From Deltaproteobacteria bacterium (GTDB lineage Bacteria > Desulfobacterota > Desulfobaccia > Desulfobaccales > 0-14-0-80-60-11), in contig JAPLJC010000097.1 in the NCBI GenBank assembly GCA_026388765.1, forward strand, positions 1 through 39,449: a DNA stretch of 39,449 bases, written 5' to 3'. The notes beneath the pieces were generated by a model, which had not been told where the DNA came from, made no database searches, and worked only from the letters and a program-made list of their open reading frames with translations. Of this stretch, positions 15,056 to 22,555 are shown in pieces. The translations under genes and the position numbers were made by a program. Position 1 is the stretch's first letter. Every line of letters begins with the position of its first letter.

Positions 15056-16393
15056 TCACTTCGCCGGGTTGGGCGGCGGGGTGGTGAGCCGGGTCATCTC
15101 CTCCTGCCACCTGGTAAAGTTCTTTTGGGGGACAGCCGCCGCCATCGTGGTGTTTCCGGACTTGGTGAGGACTTCTACGCTGTCGCCCTTTTTTGCCAGC
15201 TCAACCAGGTTGAACATGGGTTTGCCGGCCAGGTCATAGAACTCTACCCTAAAGGCTTCTTTGCCGGGGGTGGCGGCCTGGGGCAAGAGTTTCGAATACT
15301 CCAGGTTTTGGAAGTTGCTTAGGACCAGCTGCAGGCGCTGGGAGTCTTGCTTCACCTCGAACTTATCCGGCCCGGTGATCTTCCAGGAATCCGGGGTTCT
15401 CACCGCGGTCCAGTTCTTTCCCGAGGCTCCCCACACCACCGTCCCCACTTCCTTGATGGAACCAGACCACAGGCGGCGGTCTTCCAGGGTGGTTGCCGCC
15501 CGGGCGACCTGTTCCGGTAGGCCTTTGCCCACCTTGACCACCTGGCCCTGAGGCCCTAAACGGGCATAAACTTCGGATCCGGTCACGGCTCCCAGGAACA
15601 GGGATTCGGCGCCCTTGGGAGTCACCAGGGTGACTTGGGTCTTAGCCTGGGGGGCCAGGCCCGCGGCCCGCAAGTCCTTGGGCGCCGCCAGGGGGAAATC
15701 TATGATCCGGGCCTGCTTAAGCTGCCGCAGCCATTCCTCGACCCGGTCGGCACGAACCCTAGAGCCGGCCCGCCCCACCCAGCGCCAGTCGCCGGCCCCG
15801 GTTTTCTCCAGGTCCACCGCGGTCTTGTCGACCCTGATCTTGATGGATTTTACCTGGGTGGGGTCAAAGGCCCACAGGGTTTTGTCCCGCAGGCTGAGCG
15901 TTTGCTGGTTAAGGGCTTCCCTGGCCCCGGTACTGATCATCAAGACGTTGGGGTCATCGTCTTTGCGGGCATAATGGCCCCGGCCTCCCGGGACCGCTTC
16001 CCCCACAACCAGACGGTGTTGCTCTCCTTTGGCGGTAAAAGAGATCGACAATCCGGCCTCGCCCAGCCCGAAGGTCTTAGCCTCCCCGGGTCCCAGATCC
16101 CGCATTTGCTTGAGATCGGCCAGGGTTCTCACCAGGTGATCAACCGTTTCCGGATCGGTCTTGGCCTCCACGGGCTTGGTCATCTCCCAGACGGCGCCCT
16201 GCCGGGTAAGCTGAATCTCTTCTTTACCCCGCTTCAGGGTGAGGGCGGTAATCTCCGCTTCTTTGTAGGTAAAGACCTGTTTGGCCTGCTGCTCTCGGGT
16301 CTCTTTTTGCGCCTGCTGCCAGCGCAAGCCCACATAAGTCCCTGCCAGGATCAGGAAAACCGCCACATAGGGGATCAGCCGGCGGGGGTTCAC
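15056..16393 (-). CDS. DUF4340 domain protein, membrane-anchored
   Basis: The start is placed at a GTG at 16393 that overlaps the upstream gene's stop (GTGA), giving 445 aa; the frame upstream of this lies inside the preceding gene. An N-terminal membrane anchor (RRLIPYVAVFLILAGTYVGLRW) precedes a long extracytoplasmic domain. That domain has repeated beta-type modules such as ITALTLKRGKEEIQLTRQGAVWEMTKPVEAKTD, typical of DUF4340. Such proteins regularly follow GldG-like genes in ABC operons of non-gliding bacteria. The biochemical role is unknown; a periplasmic accessory of the transporter is inferred. Confidence 0.82.
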   Translation of the reverse strand: MNPRRLIPYVAVFLILAGTYVGLRWQQAQKETREQQAKQVFTYKEAEITALTLKRGKEEIQLTRQGAVWEMTKPVEAKTDPETVDHLVRTLADLKQMRDLGPGEAKTFGLGEAGLSISFTAKGEQHRLVVGEAVPGGRGHYARKDDDPNVLMISTGAREALNQQTLSLRDKTLWAFDPTQVKSIKIRVDKTAVDLEKTGAGDWRWVGRAGSRVRADRVEEWLRQLKQARIIDFPLAAPKDLRAAGLAPQAKTQVTLVTPKGAESLFLGAVTGSEVYARLGPQGQVVKVGKGLPEQVARAATTLEDRRLWSGSIKEVGTVVWGASGKNWTAVRTPDSWKITGPDKFEVKQDSQRLQLVLSNFQNLEYSKLLPQAATPGKEAFRVEFYDLAGKPMFNLVELAKKGDSVEVLTKSGNTTMAAAVPQKNFTRWQEEMTRLTTPPPNPAK

Positions 16394-17811
16394 TTTCTGG
16401 CCCTCCGGGTTCGGTAGGCCCAGATGCCCGCCACCAGCAGCACCAGGGGAGCCCAAACCAGGCAGACTATGAACATGATCCAGATCTGGTTGCCCGACAA
16501 CATCAGGAACTGGGCCTGTCGGGCTTCCCGCACCATGATCTGCTGCTCTTCCGCGGCCAGGAAATTCACCGTATTTAAAAACAGGTCGCCGTTGCCGAAG
16601 AGATTGAAGTAGGTGTTGTCAGCAAAATCCATATCGCCGTAAACCGCCAGGTAAGTTTTGTTCTCTTCCTCAGGCTTCTTGACGGCCGGCCCCGGCGCCT
16701 TTTCTGGCTTCGCCGCCTCCAGCTTAATCTCTGCCAGGGCGCCGATACTGAAGGGGCCCTTCTTGTCCACCTTGGCGTCAAAATCCCCTTTTCCGGCCTT
16801 CAGCCATTCCTTGCCCAGCTTCTCGTAGCTGGAAGGCATGCTGTTCACCAGAGGCAGCAAGTTCACCCCTTTGACCTCCCGGTTCAGGGTCAGGGGACGG
16901 GACATGGGGAACATGGTGAGGGTATTCTTAAAATCCCGGGTTATCCGGGTGGGGCCGTAACTAAGGGCGATGGGCATAACCGGGCTGATGCGCAAGGACT
17001 GGCTGATTTGGTTGACATCCAGGATGATGCCCTCATCCAGGGTGATGCCATAGCCGGCCAGAAGGCCTTTCAGTCCGGCATCCTCGAAGGGCTCCAGCAG
17101 CATCAGGATGCGGCCGCCCCGGTCCAGGTAGGCCTTCAGGGCGTCAACCTCGCTGGTCAGGACGGCCTTTTGGGGAGAAGCCACAATGAGAACCGCGGCG
17201 TCCTGGGGCACCTGGGCCTGGGTCACCAGGTTGAGGCTGTCGATCTCATAGCCCTCGTTCTCCAGGGCCCGTTTGGCGGTTTGCAGGCCGCCCTTCTCGG
17301 CGTTGGCCAGATCCCGCTCGCCATGCCCGGTGAGGAAATAGATTTTCTTCTGCGACGTCTTCATTATCCGGCGCAAGGCGTTGGTAATGGTATCCTCGTC
17401 GACCTTGTCCGCCATCTGGTGCCGGCCATGGTAATCCAGCAGGACACTGCCCGGAAAACGGTAGCCCGCTTCCTTGGCCTTGAGGGGCTCCCGCTCCGGG
17501 TCCACCAGGAGGAAGCTTATCTTCGGGTTGGCGTAAGTATACCTCTGGAGCACGTCCTTAATGCTACCCCGCTCGCCGGCGCCCTCCGGGATAAAGGCGG
17601 TCATGGTGAGGGGCTTGTCCACCTGCTTTAGCAGGTTCTTGGTGAGCGAGGAAAGTGACTGCGTTTGCCCCTGGGTGACGTCCCAGCGCCACTGATGCCA
17701 GTTCGCCAGGAGGGCGAGGATGATGAGGATGCCCACCACCAGCAGCACCGAGACGATGGAGCCGGTGCCGTAGATTACCTTACGGTTCTTGAGTTGATCC
17801 AGCCAGTTCAC
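16390..17811 (-). CDS. GldG-like ABC transporter auxiliary protein
   Basis: The 473-aa protein has an N-terminal transmembrane helix (about 13-37) and a large extracytoplasmic domain. It opens with WDVTQGQTQSLSSLTKNLLKQVDKPLTMTAFIP, the classical start of the GldG/DUF7088 family. A middle domain has KKIYFLTGHGERDLANAEKGG and a Rossmann-like strand AAVLIVASPQKAVLTSEVDALKAYLDRGGRILMLLEP. A C-terminal helix (about 443-465) completes the topology. A GTG start at 17811 with GGAGAG upstream is used; the gene begins 1 nt after the permease stop. Family members work with GldA/GldF ABC proteins; outside Bacteroidota their substrate is unknown. Confidence 0.87.
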   Translation of the reverse strand: MNWLDQLKNRKVIYGTGSIVSVLLVVGILIILALLANWHQWRWDVTQGQTQSLSSLTKNLLKQVDKPLTMTAFIPEGAGERGSIKDVLQRYTYANPKISFLLVDPEREPLKAKEAGYRFPGSVLLDYHGRHQMADKVDEDTITNALRRIMKTSQKKIYFLTGHGERDLANAEKGGLQTAKRALENEGYEIDSLNLVTQAQVPQDAAVLIVASPQKAVLTSEVDALKAYLDRGGRILMLLEPFEDAGLKGLLAGYGITLDEGIILDVNQISQSLRISPVMPIALSYGPTRITRDFKNTLTMFPMSRPLTLNREVKGVNLLPLVNSMPSSYEKLGKEWLKAGKGDFDAKVDKKGPFSIGALAEIKLEAAKPEKAPGPAVKKPEEENKTYLAVYGDMDFADNTYFNLFGNGDLFLNTVNFLAAEEQQIMVREARQAQFLMLSGNQIWIMFIVCLVWAPLVLLVAGIWAYRTRRARK

Positions 17812-17812
17812 G

Positions 17813-18601
17813 TTAGGCTCTCCAACGCCGGGATTCCAGCTGCCTCTTGGTGAGGAACAGGAAGAAAAAGGTGAAGCTAACAGAGTAAACCAAATCCCGG
17901 GTATTAATCACACCTTTGGTGAAATTTTCGTAGTGATCCAGCAGTGACAAAAATTGCATGGTCTTGCCCACGGGCCCGCTCGCCAGCTCCTGGACCCAGC
18001 CGATAATCCACAACAACAGGAGCAGGGCGAAACCCACCACCCCGGCGATGATCTGGTTTTCGGTGAGGCTGGAGGCAAAGAGGCCCAGGGCCAGGCAGGA
18101 AGCCCCTAACAGGACCATCCCCAGGTAGCCGGCGGCCATGGCGCCCCAGTCCACCTGAGTCATGAAGCTGAAGGCCACGGAGAAGCTGAGGGTAAAGGCC
18201 AGAAAGACGAGGTAGACCAGGAGGACCGCCCCAAACTTGCCCAGGATGATCGACCAATCCGTCAAGGGGTAGGTAAACAAGAGCTCCCAGGTGCCGGAGC
18301 GCTTCTCCTCGGCCAGCAGCCGCATGGTGAGAAGCGGCACCAGGAAGATCAAGATGATGGCCAGCACCTGATAAAGCGGCCGGTACACCAGCATCTGGGG
18401 GTTCATCTGGGCCGCCACCTGGGGGTTGCTGGCCTGCTGGGCCGCTTGCAGGCTGATGAGGCCGTAATAGAGCAAGTTGGTGTAAAAGAAATATCCCGCC
18501 AGCACCAGGAAGAAGAACCCGGTGATGTAAAAGATGGGGCCGGCGAAATAGATGGTGAGCTCCTTTTTGAGTAACGCCGTAAAACCGCTGAGATTTTTCA
18601 T
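17813..18601 (-). CDS. ABC-2 type permease (GldF-like)
   Basis: The 262-aa integral membrane protein has about six hydrophobic helices: near residues 19-45, 75-95, 118-140, 145-170, 175-205 and 232-250. It carries the ABC-2 signature region LLTMRLLAEEKRSGTWELLFTYPLTDWSIILGKF between the second and third. The ATG overlaps the stop of the ATPase gene (ATGA). It is the membrane channel of the exporter with the adjacent ATPase; the substrate is not indicated by sequence. Confidence 0.9.
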   Translation of the reverse strand: MKNLSGFTALLKKELTIYFAGPIFYITGFFFLVLAGYFFYTNLLYYGLISLQAAQQASNPQVAAQMNPQMLVYRPLYQVLAIILIFLVPLLTMRLLAEEKRSGTWELLFTYPLTDWSIILGKFGAVLLVYLVFLAFTLSFSVAFSFMTQVDWGAMAAGYLGMVLLGASCLALGLFASSLTENQIIAGVVGFALLLLLWIIGWVQELASGPVGKTMQFLSLLDHYENFTKGVINTRDLVYSVSFTFFFLFLTKRQLESRRWRA

Positions 18602-19533
18602 GACTCTTCCTCGGTCACCAGGTTGAGGAATACATCTTCCAGGCTGAATTCCTGAGATTTTAACTCCAGCAGGTCGAAGCCCTGCTGCACCAGCAACCGG
18701 GCCAGTTCAGGACGCAAGTCCTTACCGTTGCCGCCTTCCACCAGGTAGCGGCCCTCACCGAAGCTAGCCACCCGGCCCACTCCCGGGAGCGCTTGCAGCG
18801 CCGCGGTGACCTGGGCCTCCGGCCCCTTCACCGTCAGGCTGATCCGGGAACCATGACCCATCTGCCGGGAGAGGTTCTCCGGGGTATCGCTGGCCACAAT
18901 CTGGCCCCGGTTGATGATGATCACCCGGTGGCATAACTGGCTCACCTCCGGCAGGATGTGGCTGCTCAGCATTACCGTGTGTGAGCCCTCCAGGTTTTTG
19001 ATCAGGCTGCGAATCTCCACGATCTGGGAGGGGTCCAGGCCGATGGTGGGCTCGTCCAGAATGAGCACCGGCGGCCGGTTGAGCAGGGCCTGGGCCAGAC
19101 CGAGGCGTTGCCGGTAGCCCTTGGACAGGGCGGCCACCAGCTTGCCCTCAACCTCCCCGAGGCCGCAGGCCGCCATCACCCGTTGGCACTCCCCGGTTTC
19201 CTCCTTGGCCTCCACCCCCTTGGCCCGGGCAGCGAACCGCAGGAACTGGCTTACCGTTAGGTCCGGATAGATGGAGACGTTCTCCGGCAGGTAACCCAGA
19301 GACCGCCGCACCTCCAGGGAGTGGCTGACACAGTCGAAACCGTTGATCCGGGCGGTGCCGGAGGTGGGAGCCAGAAAACCGGCCAGCATCTTCAAGGTGG
19401 TGGTTTTGCCGGCGCCGTTGGGACCCAGGAACCCCACGATCTCCCCGGCCGCCACCTGAAAGCCGAGGTGGTTGACGGCCAACAGGGGGCCGTAAAATTT
19501 GCTCAAATCCTGGACTTCGATCATCATTTCCAT
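18598..19533 (-). CDS. ABC transporter ATP-binding protein (GldA-like)
   Basis: The 311-aa protein has a complete nucleotide-binding domain: Walker A GPNGAGKTT near residue 38, signature ALSKGYRQRLGLAQALL near 138, Walker B PVLILDEPT, and the switch His in VMLSSHILPEVS. A C-terminal extension of about 90 residues (ISLTVKGPEAQVTAALQALPGVGRV) is typical of ABC-2 export ATPases. It is the first gene of a four-gene unit (ATPase, permease, GldG-like, DUF4340) joined by 4-nt overlaps or 1-nt gaps. The start could be ATG 19533 or one of two in-frame ATGs within the first four codons. Confidence 0.93.
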   Translation of the reverse strand: MEMMIEVQDLSKFYGPLLAVNHLGFQVAAGEIVGFLGPNGAGKTTTLKMLAGFLAPTSGTARINGFDCVSHSLEVRRSLGYLPENVSIYPDLTVSQFLRFAARAKGVEAKEETGECQRVMAACGLGEVEGKLVAALSKGYRQRLGLAQALLNRPPVLILDEPTIGLDPSQIVEIRSLIKNLEGSHTVMLSSHILPEVSQLCHRVIIINRGQIVASDTPENLSRQMGHGSRISLTVKGPEAQVTAALQALPGVGRVASFGEGRYLVEGGNGKDLRPELARLLVQQGFDLLELKSQEFSLEDVFLNLVTEEES

Positions 19534-19701
19534 GCGTTATCCCATCCGCTGACTGGCGCTAAATATATTCAATATTTAAATTTAACCAATTTGGGTCTGA
19601 TGGCAAGGGAATTAGGAGAAAAATTCTGGCAAGACTCTAAGGTGGTGAGAACATCGGGATATCGCCTCTGAGGTTAAAAAAATAAAAGGGCTATTTTACC
19701 T

Positions 19702-20634
19702 TTATTGGCGTCCCCGGAAGGCCGCCACGGTGTGGGTCAGCCCTTCGGCCAGGGACACGCGGGGCTGCCAGTTAAGCCACTCCCGGGCACGGGTACTGTC
19801 CAGGGCGCTGCGGCGCTGTTCCCCCGGCTTGGCCGGCCCGTGCACCGGGTCTTTGCTGGAACCGGCGAGCTTCTGTAGTTTGAGATAAACCGTGAGGATG
19901 TCCGTCTCCCGGCCGGTGCCGATGTTAAAGGTTCCTTCCCGGGGATAATCCAGGGCCGCCAGGTTGGCCGCCACCACGTCCCCGACATAGACAAAGTCCC
20001 GGGTCTGTAAGCCGTCCCCATTGATGACGGGCTGCTCAGCGGCCAGAAATTTTTCGATGAAGATGGCCACCACCCCCGCCTCCCCCAGGCCGTTTTGCCG
20101 GGGCCCGTAGACGTTGGCGTAGCGCAGGCGGACGGGAATGATGCCGTGTTCCCGCTGATAAAAGTGGAGGTAGTGCTCCACCGCCAGCTTGGCAATGCCA
20201 TAGGGACACTCTGGGATAGCCCGATCTTCCTCGCGGGCCGGCACGGGGGCCTCGTCGCCATACATGGCGCCGCCGGTGGAGGCGAAGATGATCTTCTCCA
20301 GTCCCACCTGGGCCGCGGCCTGAAAGAGGTTCAGGGATCCAAGGATATTCTCCCGGGCGTCCAGCGTGGGGTCAGCCACGGAGATACGGACGCTCATCTG
20401 GGCGGCATGGTGCACCAGCACCTGGGGCCGCCAGCGACCAATGAGGTCGAAGGTCTCTGCAGATTTGATATCGTCAAGGTAGAATTGAGCGCCGGCCGGC
20501 ACCTGTTCCCGTTTGCCGGTGCTGAGATTGTCCACCACCGCCACTTCATGGCCGGCCTTAAGAAAGGCGTCGGCCACCTGCGAGCCGATGAAGCCGGCCC
20601 CGCCGGTAACCAGAATCCGCTTGCGCCCTGACAT
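19702..20634 (-). CDS. NAD-dependent nucleotide-sugar epimerase/dehydratase (extended SDR, GalE/WbpP-like)
   Basis: The 310-aa protein has the NAD-binding GGAGFIG near residue 11 and the catalytic YxxxK at Tyr145-Lys149, preceded by the STGG serine/threonine region near 119. C-terminal sugar-site blocks include RYANVYGPRQNG, GDGLQTRDFVYVGDVV and FNIGTGRETDI. This is the extended SDR family that converts UDP-glucose or UDP-GlcNAc to the galacto form, but close relatives make other sugars, so substrate is left open. The ATG at 20634 has GGGAG 8-9 nt upstream. Only a weak hairpin with a T run follows before the ABC operon, so read-through is possible. Confidence 0.9.
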   Translation of the reverse strand: MSGRKRILVTGGAGFIGSQVADAFLKAGHEVAVVDNLSTGKREQVPAGAQFYLDDIKSAETFDLIGRWRPQVLVHHAAQMSVRISVADPTLDARENILGSLNLFQAAAQVGLEKIIFASTGGAMYGDEAPVPAREEDRAIPECPYGIAKLAVEHYLHFYQREHGIIPVRLRYANVYGPRQNGLGEAGVVAIFIEKFLAAEQPVINGDGLQTRDFVYVGDVVAANLAALDYPREGTFNIGTGRETDILTVYLKLQKLAGSSKDPVHGPAKPGEQRRSALDSTRAREWLNWQPRVSLAEGLTHTVAAFRGRQ

Positions 20635-20794
20635 AAAGCATCTCCCAAAATTTTAATTTTAACCAATATGCCTCAGAAGGCAAGACCTGCTCCAGCTTCC
20701 GGGTGGTTAAAACTGGCCCGGTCGGGTTGGTCATAAATTTTAAGATGAACTTCCTCATATTACCTGCTAATATGGGGCTACGATTGAATCCCGG

Positions 20795-20823
20795 TTGACT
20801 AATGACAATCAAACTTTTAATTT
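20795..20823 (+). promoter_or_regulatory. Possible promoter of the TolC-like gene
   Basis: TTGACT (20795-20800), a 17-nt spacer and TAATTT (20818-20823) lie 33 nt before the chosen start. The -10 is only moderate. Confidence 0.4.
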
Positions 20824-20856
20824 AAAGGTCGATTACTATTGAGAGGAGGGGGAGCC

Positions 20857-22311
20857 ATGTCTCGATGGGCCCGTATGGGGGGAATGATGTTGGGCCTGGT
20901 CTTCCTGCTGGCGCCGATGGCAGGTTGGCCGGCGGCAGTCCCAGCGCCGGGAGGGCCGGTGTTGACCCTGCCACAATTGACTGAAATGGCGTTGCAATTC
21001 AGTCCAGACGTCAAGGCCAGCCAGAGCGAAGTCAAGTTTGCCAAAGAACAGAAGAATGAGGTCCATGGCTACCGCTGGCCCCAATTCGATACCACCGCCT
21101 TAGGCGGCGTGGTTCCCAATGCCCACTTGCCGGTACAGACTACGGCGGGAGAGCCGCTTTTGCAGCGCGATCCCAAGGATAAGCTCCATGGGGTCAACGT
21201 CTTTGGGCATTTGGATTTCACCCTCATCCAGCCCCTTTACGCCTTCGGCAAGATCGCTTACCGGGAAGGGGCCGCCGCCAAGAACGTCAAGGTGAAAGAG
21301 GAAGCAGTGGTGGCCAAACAGGGCGAGATCATCATGCAGGTGTCCCAGGCCTACTACGGCCTGATCCTGGCGAACCAGGGGAAGGATGCGGTTAAGGAGG
21401 CTCGCTCCTATCTGAGTGACACCAAGGAGCGCATCAATCGGCTCATCGTCGTCCGCTCCACCAACGTCAAGGAAACCGACAAGTACCGTCTGGCTGCCTA
21501 CGAAGGGGCCATCGAAAAATCCGGCGCCGAAGCGGAGGAGGGCGCCAAGACGGCCTATATAGCCTTGAAGGCCCTGACTAACTACCCCCCAAACCAGGAT
21601 TTCCAGGTGCCCACTGATCTTCCCAATCCCAGCGCGGCCCCCGGGACCTTAGATACCCAGATTCAAACCGCCCTGGAACTGCGCCCGGAATTCAAGCAGT
21701 TGAAAGAGGGCCTGGTGGCCCGGCAATTGTTGGTGGACGCGGCCACGGCCGACCGGCTGCCTTCCTTGTTCCTTGCGGTGGTGGGCCAACTGGCCGGCGC
21801 CCCCGGCCGCAAATGGAACCCGGACCCCTATATCAACGATTGGTTTAATGACAACGGCGCCTTGCCGATGGTAGGCGCCAAATGGCACTTCGATTTCGGT
21901 ATTCTGAAGGCCAAGGTCAACCAGGCCAAGGCGGAACTGGAGCAGTTGCAGTACCAGGAAAGGACCGCCCTCATGGGCATCCCGGTACAGGTGGCCAAGG
22001 ACTACGGGGATGTCCAAACGAACTACAAGGCCTCCGTGGGCCTGGAAAAGGCCTACGTCAACGCCCGACGCTGGCTGGTCACCACCTTCAGCAACTTCGA
22101 CATGGGTCTGGGTAAACTCGATGACATCTGGCAGGCCTTTGAACGATACGGCGTCTTCCGGGGCGACTACCTGATGTCCCTGTACCAGTACAACCTGGCG
22201 ATGGCCCAGCTGGATAAGGACACCGGGGCTTACCGGCGGAAGCTGCCGGCAGAAACCAAGACGGCACCGCAACCCGCCGTCAAGCCCGTGAGCCTCAAGA
22301 CTAGCAAATAA
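20857..22311 (+). CDS. TolC-family outer membrane efflux protein
   Basis: The ATG at 20857 follows GAGGAGGGGGA, favouring it over an in-frame TTG at 20839, and gives 484 aa. A signal peptide (residues 1-27, ending GWPAA) leads into TLPQLTEMALQFSPDVKASQSEVKFAKEQ, the usual start of OEP repeat 1. The protein then has long helical stretches such as IIMQVSQAYYGLILANQGKDAVKEARSYLSDTKERINRL. A second repeat begins near LDTQIQTALELRPEFKQLKEGLVARQLLVDAATADRLPSL. It should form the trimeric outer-membrane channel of a tripartite pump or type I system. No membrane-fusion or inner-membrane partner is adjacent. A strong terminator follows, so it is a single-gene unit. Confidence 0.88.
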   Translation: MSRWARMGGMMLGLVFLLAPMAGWPAAVPAPGGPVLTLPQLTEMALQFSPDVKASQSEVKFAKEQKNEVHGYRWPQFDTTALGGVVPNAHLPVQTTAGEPLLQRDPKDKLHGVNVFGHLDFTLIQPLYAFGKIAYREGAAAKNVKVKEEAVVAKQGEIIMQVSQAYYGLILANQGKDAVKEARSYLSDTKERINRLIVVRSTNVKETDKYRLAAYEGAIEKSGAEAEEGAKTAYIALKALTNYPPNQDFQVPTDLPNPSAAPGTLDTQIQTALELRPEFKQLKEGLVARQLLVDAATADRLPSLFLAVVGQLAGAPGRKWNPDPYINDWFNDNGALPMVGAKWHFDFGILKAKVNQAKAELEQLQYQERTALMGIPVQVAKDYGDVQTNYKASVGLEKAYVNARRWLVTTFSNFDMGLGKLDDIWQAFERYGVFRGDYLMSLYQYNLAMAQLDKDTGAYRRKLPAETKTAPQPAVKPVSLKTSK

Positions 22312-22344
22312 TACCGTTTTCGGGTAAATTTAAGAGCTTCTCAA

Positions 22345-22379
22345 CCAGGGGCGCATTGGTCTGCGCCCCTGGTTTTTTT
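22345..22379 (+). terminator. Strong terminator after the TolC-like gene
   Basis: CCAGGGGCGCA and TGCGCCCCTGG form an 11-bp perfect stem around TTGGTC, followed by seven T. Confidence 0.95.
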
Positions 22380-22555
22380 CTGACCGCCGGGAGCTAAGCA
22401 AAATCGGCGTTGTATTTTGCAACAGTCTCATAATAGAACGGGATTTACTTATAAAATTTATTTTACATAAATAATAAAATAAACAATAATGAAAGCCCAA
22501 GGCAAAGAGTGCCGCACGTTTTTATGATTAATCGGCTGAAATTCGGCCAGGTTTT

